NCBI RefSeq assembly: GCF_002917105.1
Contig: NZ_PQFZ01000005.1
Coordinates: 301,834 to 365,833 of the forward strand
DNA length: 64,000 nucleotides
From: Allobosea psychrotolerans
GTDB taxonomy: Bacteria > Pseudomonadota > Alphaproteobacteria > Rhizobiales > Beijerinckiaceae
Reading direction: 5' to 3'
The translations under genes and the position numbers were made by a program. The number at the start of each line of letters is the position of its first letter. Position 1 is the first letter of the stretch. The notes under the pieces are model-generated. The model saw nothing but the letters and a program-made list of their open reading frames with translations. It was not told where the DNA came from and made no database searches. Shown piece after piece: positions 52,079 to 61,437 of the stretch.

Positions 52079-53122
52079 TCAGCCGAGGACGAGCCTTTGC
52101 TCGGTCTTCAGGTCGAACCAATGCACCGCCGCCTGTGACAGTCTGATGTGCACCCGCTCGCCCGCCGCGGCGCGCACCTTGCCGGGCCGGCGCACGATGA
52201 AGGGCTGGCCGTCGATACGGGTCTCGACCAGCGTGTCGGCGCCGAGATACTCGACCGCCACGACATCGGCGGCGATGCCGGCGTCAGTCAGTTCGGTCAT
52301 CTCGGGCCGGATGCCGACCGCAAGCCGGCTCGGCTCGGCATGGGCTGGGGCTGAGAGGCCGCTGTCGCCGCCGCCTGCCAGGACCGAGGCGAGCGGGATG
52401 ACGTTCATCGGCGGCGTACCGACGAAGCGCGCGACGAAGATCGTCGCCGGATTCTCGTAGAGCTGGTCGGGTGGCGCATCCTGCTCGATGCGCCCGTTGC
52501 GCATCAGCACGACCTGGTCGGCCATCGTCATCGCCTCGACCTGATCATGCGTGACATAGACCATGGTGATGCCGAGGCGCTGCTGCAGCTCGCGGATCTC
52601 GCGCCGCATCTCGACGCGCAATTGCGCGTCGAGATTGGAGAGCGGCTCGTCCATCAGGCAGACCGGAGCTTCCGCGACGATCGCCCGGCCGAGCGCGACG
52701 CGCTGCTGCTGGCCGCCGGACAGCTGCGAGGGCTTGCGCTCGAGCAGGGCGGTGAGGCCCAGGATCGCGGCAGCGCGGGCGAGCCGCTCGTCGCGATCCG
52801 CGCGCGACACCTTGCGCACCTTCAGCCCGAACAGGATGTTTTCCGCCACGGACAGATGCGGAAACAGCGCATAATTCTGGAACACCATGGCGATGCCACG
52901 CTGCGAGGGCGCCGCGCGGGTGACGTCGCGTCCGCCAATGACGATCGAACCGGTGCTGCTGTCCTCCAGCCCCGCGATCAGCCTGAGCGTGGTCGACTTG
53001 CCGCAGCCGGACGGGCCGAGCAGCGCCACGAGCTTGCCGCCCTCGACGGTAAAGCTGACATCATCGACGGCGGCAGCGCCGCCCCAGCTCTTCGAGACGG
53101 CTTTGAGTTCTACCGAAACCAT
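52079..53122 (-). CDS. ABC transporter ATP-binding protein, UgpC/MalK-like
   Basis: 347 residues. Walker A is GPSGCGKST, the signature LSGGQQQRVALGRA, Walker B CLMDEPLSNLDAQLR, and the switch histidine VTHDQ. The C-terminal TOBE/MalK domain follows (about 240-347). It is the first gene of the operon and 50 bases from the binding-protein gene. It energises import. Confidence 0.92.
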   Translation of the reverse strand: MVSVELKAVSKSWGGAAAVDDVSFTVEGGKLVALLGPSGCGKSTTLRLIAGLEDSSTGSIVIGGRDVTRAAPSQRGIAMVFQNYALFPHLSVAENILFGLKVRKVSRADRDERLARAAAILGLTALLERKPSQLSGGQQQRVALGRAIVAEAPVCLMDEPLSNLDAQLRVEMRREIRELQQRLGITMVYVTHDQVEAMTMADQVVLMRNGRIEQDAPPDQLYENPATIFVARFVGTPPMNVIPLASVLAGGGDSGLSAPAHAEPSRLAVGIRPEMTELTDAGIAADVVAVEYLGADTLVETRIDGQPFIVRRPGKVRAAAGERVHIRLSQAAVHWFDLKTEQRLVLG

Positions 53123-53516
53123 TCGCGACCCGGCCCCCAGCAAGGCGTCGTGAGCAGGACGCTGGCCTGCCGGTTACGAGCCGAGGCGCGAGCATGATGC
53201 TAAAATTTGTGCGGAGACAAGAGCGTGCCAGTGCAGGCATTGGCGAGCTCCAATGCGATCTTCCGCAAGCGGTCCACCTTCGTCCGTGCCGGTCCGTCAC
53301 GCGCACCCGAAACCGCATGTCGTAAAGAGCCGCGTGGACGTCATTTGGATGCATCGAACGCGATGCCGCCCCACGACCCTCGGCAAGCTCGGGCCGGTCG
53401 CGGTGAGCGCCTCGGATCGGGTCAGCCGCCCGCGGCAGGTTGCGAACGACGATTCATTCAAAAATAGGTCTTTAGGCGTAGGCGGGTCACGCCCGCGCTT
53501 CGCTTTCGGTCAGACG
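53123..53516. other. 394-base intergenic region between the ABC operon and the GGDEF gene
   Basis: No gene is seen. It must contain the promoters of the divergent ABC operon and diguanylate cyclase. The frame of the cyclase remains open upstream to 53253, but that part has no clear protein character. Confidence 0.4.
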
Positions 53517-54734
53517 ATGGATCTTGCTACAGTTCTTCTGCTTCACAAATCTTCGTTCATCGTCGGGGCGATCTGCTTTTTCTATGTCAGGTGGCGCTCG
53601 AAGGAGCCGGGTCTCGATTTTCTGGCGATCGGCTATGGCCTTCTCGGCTTTGCCTCGACGCTTGCCGGCGCCGGGGAACAGGGCGCACTGCCCTATGAGG
53701 TCTGGACTTTCGGCAGCTTTTCCATCGGCGTCACCGGCTATGCGTTGATGACGATGGGGCTGCTGCGGTTGAGCGGCCGGCAGAGCAAGCCTGCGGACTG
53801 GCTTCTCCCAGCAATCGCGCTCAGCCTGTCGGCGACCGTCGGCGGCATGCACTGGCATGCCGATAATCAGATACGCGCTGCGCTCTTCAATGGCGACACC
53901 GCCGCCTTCCTCGGTTTCTGCTGCTTCGTCATCCTGAAGGATTTCTTCCCCGAGCGCCTGCCGGCAAGATGGGGGCTTCTGGCATCGCTGGCGGCTGCGA
54001 TGGGTTTCTCGGCCTTGGTCGTCGTCAAGATGATCGCTCCGCACTATGGGCCGATCGAGGCGCGCTATGCCTTCTTCATGCTGATCATCTGCCATTTCGC
54101 CATTGCGCTGTTCGTGATCGTCCTCGTCCAGGAGCGTGCGGAAGCGCAACTCAAGCGCCTGGCCAATACCGACGTGCTGACGGGAATCCCCAACCGGCAG
54201 CATTTCCTGGCGTCCATTCCCAACCAGCTCCGGACCGGGGACGCCTTTGTCATGATCGACATCGACCATTTCAAGGGCGTCAATGACCGTTACGGTCATG
54301 AGGCGGGGGATGTGGTTCTTGTCGGCGTCGCGCAGGCCATCGCTGCCGCAGCCGGGTCCGGATGCATGATCGGCCGTCTGGGTGGCGAAGAGTTTGGGCT
54401 GTTTCTGCGCGACCAGACCGAGGCAACCGGCCTCGCCATGGCCGAGCAGATCCGGCGGGCGGTCAAGGCCCTGGGCTTCGCAGCGGGCAAGGAGACGATC
54501 ACGCCGAGCGTGAGCGCGGGCGTTGCCCTCTGGCGAGGCGATTGCAACGCACAGAAGCTGCGCGATCGGGCCGACCAGGCGCTCCACCTGGCCAAGCGAG
54601 GCGGCCGCGACCGCGTCGAGCTCTATGCCGATCTTCCGGGCCTGGACAAGCGCCCTTTCAGCGTGATCCCGGCAGCGGACACCCGACATTCCAGCAGCGG
54701 CCAGCATCCGCGCGTGGAGCAGCGCGCCGCCTGA
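53517..54734 (+). CDS. Membrane-bound diguanylate cyclase (GGDEF)
   Basis: 405 residues. The N-terminal 200 residues have about six or seven hydrophobic segments. The GGDEF domain follows with DVLTGIPNRQHF, FVMIDIDHFKGVNDRYGHEAGD (metal-binding Asp) and the active-site loop GGEEF, an active variant. The RxxD inhibitory site five residues before it is absent, so product feedback inhibition is not expected. The protein makes cyclic di-GMP in response to an unidentified membrane signal. ATG 53517 (MDLATVLLLHKSS) is chosen. Confidence 0.86.
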   Translation: MDLATVLLLHKSSFIVGAICFFYVRWRSKEPGLDFLAIGYGLLGFASTLAGAGEQGALPYEVWTFGSFSIGVTGYALMTMGLLRLSGRQSKPADWLLPAIALSLSATVGGMHWHADNQIRAALFNGDTAAFLGFCCFVILKDFFPERLPARWGLLASLAAAMGFSALVVVKMIAPHYGPIEARYAFFMLIICHFAIALFVIVLVQERAEAQLKRLANTDVLTGIPNRQHFLASIPNQLRTGDAFVMIDIDHFKGVNDRYGHEAGDVVLVGVAQAIAAAAGSGCMIGRLGGEEFGLFLRDQTEATGLAMAEQIRRAVKALGFAAGKETITPSVSAGVALWRGDCNAQKLRDRADQALHLAKRGGRDRVELYADLPGLDKRPFSVIPAADTRHSSSGQHPRVEQRAA

Positions 54735-54882
54735 TGACTTGAACCAATGCCGCGGAAGGTGCGGGCATTGGCGCCGCCGCTGCGCTGCTCGCGGGACCCG
54801 GTCTCCTGGGCATCTCCGGCATCGGCCACCGGTTGCGGCCCCTCCCCGCTTGTCTCGCCGCGACGTCGTCGCCGAGAACCGG

Positions 54883-55794
54883 CTAGGCGTTTGTCCTCTC
54901 ATGGGCGGCCATCTCCCGCGCCAGAGCCAGGAAGGCCTTCATCCCGGCCGACAGGTTCCGCCGGCCTGGGTAGTACAGGCACAGGCCCGCGAACGGCGGC
55001 GTCCAATCCTCGAGAATGCGGGTGAGAGTGCCTTTCGCGATATCGGCGATGACGTCCTGTTCGAAGAAGAAGCCGATGCCGAGATTCTCGCGGACCGCGA
55101 TGCGCGCGAGGCTGCCCTCGTCCAGGATGATCGGGCCACGCACATCGATCTGAGCGATCTCACCGTCCTTCTCGAAGCGCCAGCGGAACAGCGCTCCGTC
55201 CGGCAACCTGACCTGGATGCAGCTGTGGCGGAAAAGGTCCGGCGGTACCTGGGGCGTGCCGTGCCGCTCGAAATATCTCGGCGAACCGACCACCGCATAT
55301 CGCTGCGGCCGCCCGAGCGGCACGGCGATCATGTCGCTGGGGACCAGCCCCGCGACCCGTACGCCCAGATCGAAGCCATCGGCGACGACGTCGATCAGTT
55401 TGCCTTCCGTGACGATGTCGACGCTCATCTCGGGATAGCGCCGCAGGAATTCGACGACGAGGGGCGACATGATCGCGCGCGCCGCGAATGGCGCGGCGTT
55501 GATCCGGATCGTCCCGGATGGCGTCTCGCCATGAGACTTCACCGCTTCCAAGGCCTCGCGCACATCCAGAAGTGACGGGCCCACCCGCTCGACAAACAGT
55601 CGGCCTGCCTCGGTCAACGACACACTTCGGGTCGTGCGATTGAACAGGCGCACGCCAAGGCCTGCTTCGAGCTTGCCGATCGCGTGGCTGAGCGCCGTGG
55701 TGGAGATGCCGAGATCGATGGCAGCCGCGCGAAAGCTCTCTCTGCGCGCAATCGCGACGACTGCCTCCAGATCGTTGACCGCCAGCCGATTCAT
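54883..55794 (-). CDS. LysR-family transcriptional regulator
   Basis: 303 residues. The winged helix reads [48 protein letters not shown], followed by the effector domain. ATG 55794 ([10 protein letters not shown]) is preferred; the longer open frame starts inside the divergent leader. It is divergent from the SnoaL-like/SDR pair, with the palindrome at 55863-55889 between them, and probably represses or activates that pair. Confidence 0.86.
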   Translation of the reverse strand: MNRLAVNDLEAVVAIARRESFRAAAIDLGISTTALSHAIGKLEAGLGVRLFNRTTRSVSLTEAGRLFVERVGPSLLDVREALEAVKSHGETPSGTIRINAAPFAARAIMSPLVVEFLRRYPEMSVDIVTEGKLIDVVADGFDLGVRVAGLVPSDMIAVPLGRPQRYAVVGSPRYFERHGTPQVPPDLFRHSCIQVRLPDGALFRWRFEKDGEIAQIDVRGPIILDEGSLARIAVRENLGIGFFFEQDVIADIAKGTLTRILEDWTPPFAGLCLYYPGRRNLSAGMKAFLALAREMAAHERTNA

Positions 55795-55862
55795 TGTCCC
55801 GCCCTGTTCATTACAGCATGCAATATTATCCTGATTATTCCGACAATCCTCCAGCCCTATGT

Positions 55863-55889
55863 TCTGGCCACACCAAAACGGTGGCCAGA
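55863..55889. promoter_or_regulatory. Palindrome overlapping the SnoaL-like gene leader
   Basis: TCTGGCCAC (55863-55871) and its perfect complement (55881-55889), with a nine-base spacer. It lies in the LysR-SnoaL intergenic region and ends at the edge of the ribosome site GAGGAGG. It could be a LysR binding site or an mRNA hairpin controlling translation. Confidence 0.45.
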
Positions 55890-55900
55890 GGAGGCACAGG

Positions 55901-56221
55901 ATGAACCTGCCGAACTGCATCAAGGATTACTTCGACGCCGATAGCCGCAACGACCCGGATGCGCTGGTCGCGACATTGTCGACCGATGCGATCGTCGAAG
56001 ACGAGCGCATGCGTCACGTCGGCGCCGACGCGATCCGCAAGTGGTGGGCCGAGGCGAAGCAGAAGACCCCGCATGTGAACGAGCCGATCGACGCGGCGAC
56101 GACGGGCAATGTCACGCGGGTTCGCGCGAAGGTCAGCGGCGAGTTCCCCGGCAGCCCGGTGACGTTGCAGTTCGCCTTCACAGTTCAAGACGACAGGATC
56201 GTGCGGCTGGAGATCGCATGA
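55901..56221 (+). CDS. SnoaL/NTF2-like small protein
   Basis: 106 residues. The pattern [37 protein letters not shown] and [15 protein letters not shown] is the cone-shaped NTF2/SnoaL fold of small isomerases and hydrolases. A strong GAGGAGG precedes ATG 55901. The stop overlaps the following SDR start (ATGA), so the two are translationally coupled and likely act on the same substrate. Confidence 0.84.
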   Translation: MNLPNCIKDYFDADSRNDPDALVATLSTDAIVEDERMRHVGADAIRKWWAEAKQKTPHVNEPIDAATTGNVTRVRAKVSGEFPGSPVTLQFAFTVQDDRIVRLEIA

Positions 56222-57000
56222 TGACCGGTTTCATCTCTCTCATGGGCAAACGGGCGCTGATCACCGGCGGGACGAAAGGCGCGGGCTCGGCGACGGTCGC
56301 GCTCTTCCGCGAGCTTGGCGCCCGCGTGCTGACCAGTGCTCGCTCCCGACCCGACACGCTGCCCGACGAGCTGTTTGTCGCGGCTGATCTCGCGACTGAA
56401 GACGGCGTGGCCACGGTCGCCGAGGCCGCTCGGGGACGCCTCGGCGGTGTCGACATCCTCGTGCACATGCTCGGCGGGTCATCCGCTCCTGCCGGCGGTT
56501 TTGCCGCTCTCACGGAGGCTGAATGGCACAAGGAGCTCGCCCATAACCTGTTTCCCGCCGTTCGCCTCGATCGAGAGCTCGTGCCGGGCATGGTGGCGCA
56601 GGCAAGCGGTGTCGTCATCCATGTCTCGTCGATCCAGCGGCTGCTGCCGCTGCCGGAGTCGACGACAGCCTATGCGGCGGCCAAGGCTGCGCTGTCGACC
56701 TACAGCAAGGCCCTTTCCAAGGAGGTCGCGCCCAAGGGCGTCAGGGTGGTGCGGGTCTCGCCCGGCTGGATCGAGACCGAAGCGGCCAGGCGTTACGCCG
56801 AGCGCCTGGCCGAAAAGGCCGGAACCGATTACGAGGGCGGAAAGAAAATCATTATGGACGGGCTCGGCGGCATTCCTCTGGGGCGCCCGGCCCAGCCGGA
56901 AGAGGTCGCCAGCCTGATCGCGTTTCTGGCATCCGATCGAGCGGGCGCGATAACCGGTTCCGAGCACATCATCGACGGCGGTACCATCCCCACCGTCTAG
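56218..57000 (+). CDS. Short-chain dehydrogenase/reductase
   Basis: 260 residues from ATG 56218 (56221 alternative). The cofactor motif [11 protein letters not shown], the catalytic serine region [10 protein letters not shown], the active site YAAAK, and C-terminal IDGG are all present, so it should be an NAD(P)-dependent oxidoreductase. It is the second gene of the SnoaL-SDR operon, divergent from the LysR regulator. Confidence 0.88.
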   Translation: MMTGFISLMGKRALITGGTKGAGSATVALFRELGARVLTSARSRPDTLPDELFVAADLATEDGVATVAEAARGRLGGVDILVHMLGGSSAPAGGFAALTEAEWHKELAHNLFPAVRLDRELVPGMVAQASGVVIHVSSIQRLLPLPESTTAYAAAKAALSTYSKALSKEVAPKGVRVVRVSPGWIETEAARRYAERLAEKAGTDYEGGKKIIMDGLGGIPLGRPAQPEEVASLIAFLASDRAGAITGSEHIIDGGTIPTV

Positions 57001-57352
57001 CGCGACCGGCCTGTCAGGCTGGCGTCGACCAGGCCGCTCCAGCCACCTCCGCGAAGCAGCTGGGGAAGTGAGCTTGCCCCATAGGGGCGGCGGCGGCGCT
57101 CGCCGTCCCTCTCGGTCCTGACATTGCCTGCGCGGTTGATTGAGGCCCTGATCCGGCCCCTCCCCCTGGTATCGCCGAGAATGCGCCGCGCCGCCGCAAT
57201 GACCGAGCGCCCCGCGCCCTATCCGCATATCGGCAGGCACGCGTGATGCTTTGCAGCTCGCGCCAGGATTTGCCTGAAAGCCGACTTGCCGGAAAGCCGA
57301 CTTGCCCGATGCCGGCGAAGTGCCATGGCCGGAGATTGAGAGGTCGCCCCAG
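57001..57352. other. Intergenic region after the SDR gene
   Basis: No gene is supported. It contains the two-copy tandem repeat at 57276-57306 and a fragment of family C repeat (gatgccggcgaagtgccatg). Confidence 0.4.
57276..57306. repeat. Short tandem repeat, two copies
   Basis: GAAAGCCGACTTGCC occurs twice at a period of 16 bases (57276-57290 and 57292-57306). Possibly a slipped duplication at the edge of a family C fragment. Confidence 0.8.
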
Positions 57353-57499
57353 ATGATCAAGCCTGACCGGACGATCTATTATCTCTCGCTCCAATCGATG
57401 CCGTTCGTGCGACCGAACTTTTCCGAGATGCTCCAGGCGCTGGATTTCATCATCAAGCACGCCTATCCCGCTCGGGGTGAGTATGCGGGAGCGGTATAG
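57353..57499 (+). CDS. Possible 48-residue ORF, uncertain
   Basis: The frame from ATG 57353 encodes MIKPDRTIYYLSLQSMPFV, then RPNFSEMLQALDFIIKHAYP, with a nonrandom look and hydrophobic/aromatic balance. It overlaps the 3' end of the minus-strand Tag gene by 37 bases and has no clear ribosome site. I cannot identify a family. It could be a small gene, or a remnant of one. Confidence 0.25.
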   Translation: MIKPDRTIYYLSLQSMPFVRPNFSEMLQALDFIIKHAYPARGEYAGAV

Positions 57500-58128
57500 T
57501 CCCGAGCGGCTCTTGGAGCTGTTGGTCTCGTAAAAGCAAGGCGTGCGGCGTTGATCCCGGGGCGGATCACACAGCCTTCGGCATGATCGTTGACGAGGCC
57601 CATCGCCTGCATGAAGGCGTAGACTGTCGTCGGTCCGACGAACCGCCAGCCGCGCTTCTTAAGGTCCTTCGACAGCGCGATGGCCTCTGGCGAGGTCGAG
57701 CGGGTCTGCGCCTCCTCCGGCTGGATGGAAGCCGCTTCGAACCGCCAGATGTAGGCCGCCAGGGACCCGGCTTCCCGGACGAGTTCCTCGGCCCGGCGCG
57801 CGTTATTGACGACGGCTTCGATCTTGCCGCGGTGACGGACGATACCGCTGTCACCGAGCAGGCGCTCGACGTCGCCGGCATCGAAGCGCGCAACACGGGC
57901 AATCTCGAAGCCATGAAACGCCCGCCGGAAATTCTCGCGCTTGGCGAGAATGGTGCGCCAGCTCAGTCCGGACTGAAACGCCTCGAGGCTCAACTTCTCG
58001 AACAGGCGATCGTCGTCCGCGACCGGAAAGCCCCATTCCTCGTCGTGGTAGCGCAGAAATTCCGGAGCGGCGGCGCACCACCGGCAACGCGGGCGGCCGT
58101 CGGGCCCCGCCATGGTGACGCTGCTCAT
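57463..58128 (-). CDS. tag: DNA-3-methyladenine glycosylase I
   Basis: 221 residues. The N terminus RCRWC...EFLRYHDEEWGFPV has the zinc and catalytic motifs (Cys, His, Glu), and NDHAEGC near residue 180 has the C-terminal His and Cys of the zinc site. SGLSWRTILAKRENFRRAF is also typical. The enzyme removes 3-methyladenine from alkylated DNA. The C-terminal tail after NDHAEGC is longer than usual by about twenty residues. Its start overlaps the YciI gene upstream by four bases. Confidence 0.88.
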   Translation of the reverse strand: MSSVTMAGPDGRPRCRWCAAAPEFLRYHDEEWGFPVADDDRLFEKLSLEAFQSGLSWRTILAKRENFRRAFHGFEIARVARFDAGDVERLLGDSGIVRHRGKIEAVVNNARRAEELVREAGSLAAYIWRFEAASIQPEEAQTRSTSPEAIALSKDLKKRGWRFVGPTTVYAFMQAMGLVNDHAEGCVIRPGINAARLAFTRPTAPRAARDYTAPAYSPRAG

Positions 58129-58418
58129 GCCGCCACCTTCAGGAAGGCGAGCCGCTCGTCGACCCGCCCGGGTGCGATCTCGTGGAGTTCGACGCGGACG
58201 ACGTCCTCGGCGACGAATGGGTCTTGCTGGAGGCGGGCCATCAACGCGTCCCGCGTCGCCCCATGCGCAAGGATGGCGCCGCCGCCTTCAGGCTTCAGGC
58301 TCCCGGCCAGCAGGAAGGCGCCGTCGTCAAAGCCCTTCCTGAGCCAGGCATTGTGGCCGTCCATCAGACGGGCCGCCTCGGATCTGTTGGCCGAAAACCG
58401 CAGCAGGATGATGAACAT
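58125..58418 (-). CDS. YciI-family protein
   Basis: 97 residues. The ferredoxin-like fold of YciI appears in FIILLRFSANRSEAARLMDGHNAWLRKGFDDGAFLLAGSL and GGGAILAHGATRDALMARLQQDPFV, with the conserved His and Asp. Family function is not settled; some act as chlorohydroquinone-type dehydrochlorinases or as partner proteins of regulators. It lies in the TetR-YciI-Tag operon and is translationally coupled to tag. Confidence 0.85.
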   Translation of the reverse strand: MFIILLRFSANRSEAARLMDGHNAWLRKGFDDGAFLLAGSLKPEGGGAILAHGATRDALMARLQQDPFVAEDVVRVELHEIAPGRVDERLAFLKVAA

Positions 58419-58493
58419 GTGTTGCCTCGCAGAAAACGCCGCAAGCGGAAGGAACGCCGCGGCATGATGATCAAAGCGACCGACCAGTGTCGG

Positions 58494-59099
58494 TCAGGCG
58501 GCCTTCCCCGACCTTGCCCTGTCGCCGATTGGAGCGAGGGCTGCGCCGACCCATTCGCGCATGAGCTCGATCTCCCGCGCGGCGAACTGAGTATCGTGCG
58601 AGGCATTGAGCAGCGTTGCGACGCCCTGGCTGCGCATCAGCAGATGCATCGCCAGCTGATCGGCCTGCGTCTCCTCGCAGCCAGCCGCGGCGAACTGCCG
58701 GGCGAGCCAGCTCCGGAACACGCCGAAGAGCCTGTTCGCCTCGCCCCGTGCGGCGTGGTTGAGCTTGGCGAGTTCGCTCGTCAGCGTACCGACAGGGCAG
58801 CCGTACTGCATGATCTTGTCGCCGTTGACAGTGAGAATATCGATGAAGCTCAGGATGCGTTTCTCGGGCGTGGCTCCGGCGATCTCCCAACGCTCCATCA
58901 TCGCCACCCGGTCCGCGACGCGCTTCTCGATCACGGCAGCGAGGATTTCGTCCTTGGTCTTGAAGTGGTGATAGAAATTGCCACGCGAGATCCCGACTGC
59001 ATCCGCAATATGAGCATAGGAGGTGTGGTCGAAGCCCTGCCGATAGAACAGATCGTCAGCGGCGGCGACAATCTCCTGGCGAGTGGTGTTGCGGCTCAT
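58494..59099 (-). CDS. TetR/AcrR-family transcriptional regulator
   Basis: 201 residues. The TetR HTH is clear: RQEIVAAADDLFYRQGFDHTSYAHIADAVGISRGNFYHHFKTKDEIL. The C-terminal ligand domain includes YGCPVGTLTSELA. ATG 59099 is chosen over the upstream extension. Twin palindromic operators lie at 59208-59253, just upstream. It should autoregulate and control the YciI and tag genes that follow, apparently in response to some small molecule. Confidence 0.86.
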   Translation of the reverse strand: MSRNTTRQEIVAAADDLFYRQGFDHTSYAHIADAVGISRGNFYHHFKTKDEILAAVIEKRVADRVAMMERWEIAGATPEKRILSFIDILTVNGDKIMQYGCPVGTLTSELAKLNHAARGEANRLFGVFRSWLARQFAAAGCEETQADQLAMHLLMRSQGVATLLNASHDTQFAAREIELMREWVGAALAPIGDRARSGKAA

Positions 59100-59207
59100 C
59101 TTAGCCCCCGCTGCGACGGCAGCCGCTTCAAGCGGCAACGCGCCATGACCCCACGACCCGGCCAATCCTGCAGATTGATGAAGCCGAGCAGGCTCGCCCC
59201 CAACCGA

Positions 59208-59253
59208 ATTAGGACGATCGACCTAATCTCGGAATTAGGGCAATCGTCCTAAT
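59208..59253. promoter_or_regulatory. Two tandem palindromic operators, TetR-type
   Basis: Site 1 ATTAGGACGATCGACCTAAT (59208-59227) and site 2 ATTAGGGCAATCGTCCTAAT (59234-59253) share the ATTAGG-N8-CCTAAT pattern and are spaced 26 bases centre to centre. They lie about 110 bases upstream of the TetR gene and about 190 bases from the GntR gene. Paired sites suggest cooperative binding, most probably by the adjacent TetR protein. Confidence 0.75.
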
Positions 59254-59445
59254 TCGTCAAGCGCTGCATCACCTCTATTTGCCGCCTGGCCCGAGAACCA
59301 ACTGCGCAGCCCCACGGCGCCCTGGCGGTTCAGGTCCGTGGCCTTGACTCACGCTCTGACGAATGGTCACTTGGCCGGGATTGGCCTGACCAACTGGCCA
59401 AAATTCCCGCAACGTCGGGACCGAGGAAACGCCGGGAGAGAGTTT

Positions 59446-60225
59446 TTGCCGCTAGAGGTGGTCGAGTCGCCACGCCTGTATCGCCAGATCGCCGATCAGC
59501 TGCGCGGGCTGATCGAGCGGCGCGAATTCGGCGTGGGTTCGCGCCTCCCGCCCGAGCGCGAACTCGCCGAAAAGCTCGGCGTCTCCCGCCCCTCCGTTCG
59601 CGAGGCGCTGATCGCGCTCGAGGTCGAGGGGATCGTGCGGATCAAGATGGGCTCGGGCATCTATGTGCTCGACCAGCCCGCCAGTTCGCGCAAGGCGGCC
59701 CAGCCCGAGGGCGAAGGCCCCTTCGAATTGCTCAAGGCCCGCGAGCTGATTGAAAGCGGCATCTGCCGGGAGGCGGCGAAGGTCATCACGCCCGGCGACA
59801 TCGCCGCGCTCGACACCATCCTGTCCCAGATGGGCGCAGGCGGCCTCAGCAGCGACGAACTGATCCGGCTCGACCGGGCCTTCCATCTCACGATCGCCGG
59901 CACGCTGGGCAATGGCGTGCTGGTGCGCTGCGTCGGCGAATTGTTCGATCAGCGGATCAACCCGTACTTCGCGCGGCTGGCCCGCTATTTCGAGGACGAC
60001 CAGTCATGGCGTGAAACCTGGGCCGAGCACGGCGTCGTCCGCGACGCGCTCGCCGCCCGCGATGGCGCCGCCGCCGGCCGCGCCATGCGCCGGCACATCC
60101 AGAATTCGCAGGCGCGCTTCTCGCGCAGCTTTGGCGACGGCCAAGGCTGCGAGACCCAAGTCTCGGAGAACCAGATCTCAAGCGGACGAGCGAGCGTCAG
60201 CGCGCGTCCGCCACGGCAGAAATGA
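59446..60225 (+). CDS. FadR/GntR-family transcriptional regulator (FCD domain)
   Basis: About 259 residues from TTG 59446, preceded by gggagag with five bases of spacing; the frame is open from GTG 59338. The winged helix reads [54 protein letters not shown]. The all-helical FCD domain follows, with the acid and histidine ligands of the metal-binding pocket ([30 protein letters not shown]). This subfamily responds to sugar acids or related organic acids. The TRAP transporter genes directly downstream are its likely targets. Confidence 0.84.
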   Translation: MPLEVVESPRLYRQIADQLRGLIERREFGVGSRLPPERELAEKLGVSRPSVREALIALEVEGIVRIKMGSGIYVLDQPASSRKAAQPEGEGPFELLKARELIESGICREAAKVITPGDIAALDTILSQMGAGGLSSDELIRLDRAFHLTIAGTLGNGVLVRCVGELFDQRINPYFARLARYFEDDQSWRETWAEHGVVRDALAARDGAAAGRAMRRHIQNSQARFSRSFGDGQGCETQVSENQISSGRASVSARPPRQK

Positions 60226-60263
60226 CGCAACTTGTTCGCAAGCGACCCAGGGAGAACGCCACC

Positions 60264-61250
60264 ATGAAGACCTTCGTCACCATTGCCGCGCTCGCCGCCG
60301 GCATCGGCCTGCTCAACGCACCCGTGCAGGCCCAGACCAAGCTGAAATGGGCCCATGTCTATGAGACCTCCGAGCCCTTCCACACCGAATCCGTCTGGGC
60401 CGCCGACGAGATCAAGAAGCGCACCAATGGCCGCTACGAGATCACGGTCTATCCGGCTTCGCAGCTCGGCAAGGAAACCGACATCAACCAGGGCCTGACG
60501 CTGGGCACCGTCGACATGATCATCTCGGGCTCGAGCTTCGCAGCCCGCGCCTACCCGCCGATCGGCGTGACCTACTACCCCTTCACCTTCCGCGGGCCCG
60601 ACCATCTGCTCGCCTATGTCAAAAGCGACGTCTTCGCCGAGATGGCCAAGGGCTATCAGGAGAAGAGCGGCCACCAGATCCTGGCCGTGAGCTATTACGG
60701 CACGCGCCACACCACCTCCAACCGGCCGATCAAGTCCTGCGCCGACATGAAGGGCCTCAAGATCCGCGTGCCCGACGTGCCGGCCTATCTCGCCATGCCG
60801 CGTGCCTGCGGCGCCAACACCACACCGATCGCCTTCGCCGAAGTCTATCTCGCGCTGCAGAACGGCACGGTCGAGGCGCAGGAGAATCCGCTCAACACCA
60901 TCGAGGCCAAGAAGTTCTACGAGGTCCAGAAGAACATCATCCTGACCGGCCATATCGTCGACCACCTCAACACGGTCGCCTCCAAGCAGCTCTGGGACAA
61001 GCTCTCGCCGGAAGACCGCAAGATCTTCAGCGACGTCGCCCAGGAGGCGGCCGCGCGCACCACCAAGAAGATCCAGGCCGACGAGATCAAGCTGGTGCAG
61101 TTCTTCAAGGACAAGGGCATTTCGGTCACCGAGGTCGACAAGGCCGAGTTCCTCGCCAACGTCCAGAAGAACGTCACCTTCGAGCAGTTCGGCTACCGCA
61201 AGGCGGACTGGGAAAAGATCCAGGCCATCAAGGACGGTCAGGGTTCCTGA
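60264..61250 (+). CDS. dctP: TRAP transporter substrate-binding protein (DctP family)
   Basis: 328 residues with a signal peptide ending at VQAQ. Typical DctP segments are KWAHVYETSEPFHTESV, IKSCADMKGLKIRVPDVPAYL, and EVYLALQNGTVEAQENPLNTIEAKKFYEVQK. It binds a carboxylate (often a sugar acid) through a conserved arginine in KIRVPD. Strong ribosome site AGGGAGA before ATG 60264. It is 38 bases after the GntR gene. Confidence 0.9.
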   Translation: MKTFVTIAALAAGIGLLNAPVQAQTKLKWAHVYETSEPFHTESVWAADEIKKRTNGRYEITVYPASQLGKETDINQGLTLGTVDMIISGSSFAARAYPPIGVTYYPFTFRGPDHLLAYVKSDVFAEMAKGYQEKSGHQILAVSYYGTRHTTSNRPIKSCADMKGLKIRVPDVPAYLAMPRACGANTTPIAFAEVYLALQNGTVEAQENPLNTIEAKKFYEVQKNIILTGHIVDHLNTVASKQLWDKLSPEDRKIFSDVAQEAAARTTKKIQADEIKLVQFFKDKGISVTEVDKAEFLANVQKNVTFEQFGYRKADWEKIQAIKDGQGS

Positions 61251-61437
61251 GCTCCGGCGCCTTGCACGGCGTATGCCAGTCCAGGTCGGGCTTGTCCCGG
61301 CCATGACTGGCTTCGCTTCATCGATCGAACGCAGTGGTCGGAATGGGGATGCTCGCCACGCGCGGGCATCCCGACGGACGCTGCGTCGCCTCCTCCCTCG
61401 GTGCTTGCCGAGCCCCACCCCGCCGCTGGACCCGTCC

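Noticed and set aside
59338-59445. GTG start at 59338 for the FadR-type regulator
   Set aside because: The resulting N terminus is unlike the family and lacks a ribosome site, whereas TTG 59446 has gggagag at good spacing.
61251-61437. Gene between dctP and dctQ
   Set aside because: The 187-base gap contains only inverted-repeat-like sequence and no coherent frame.
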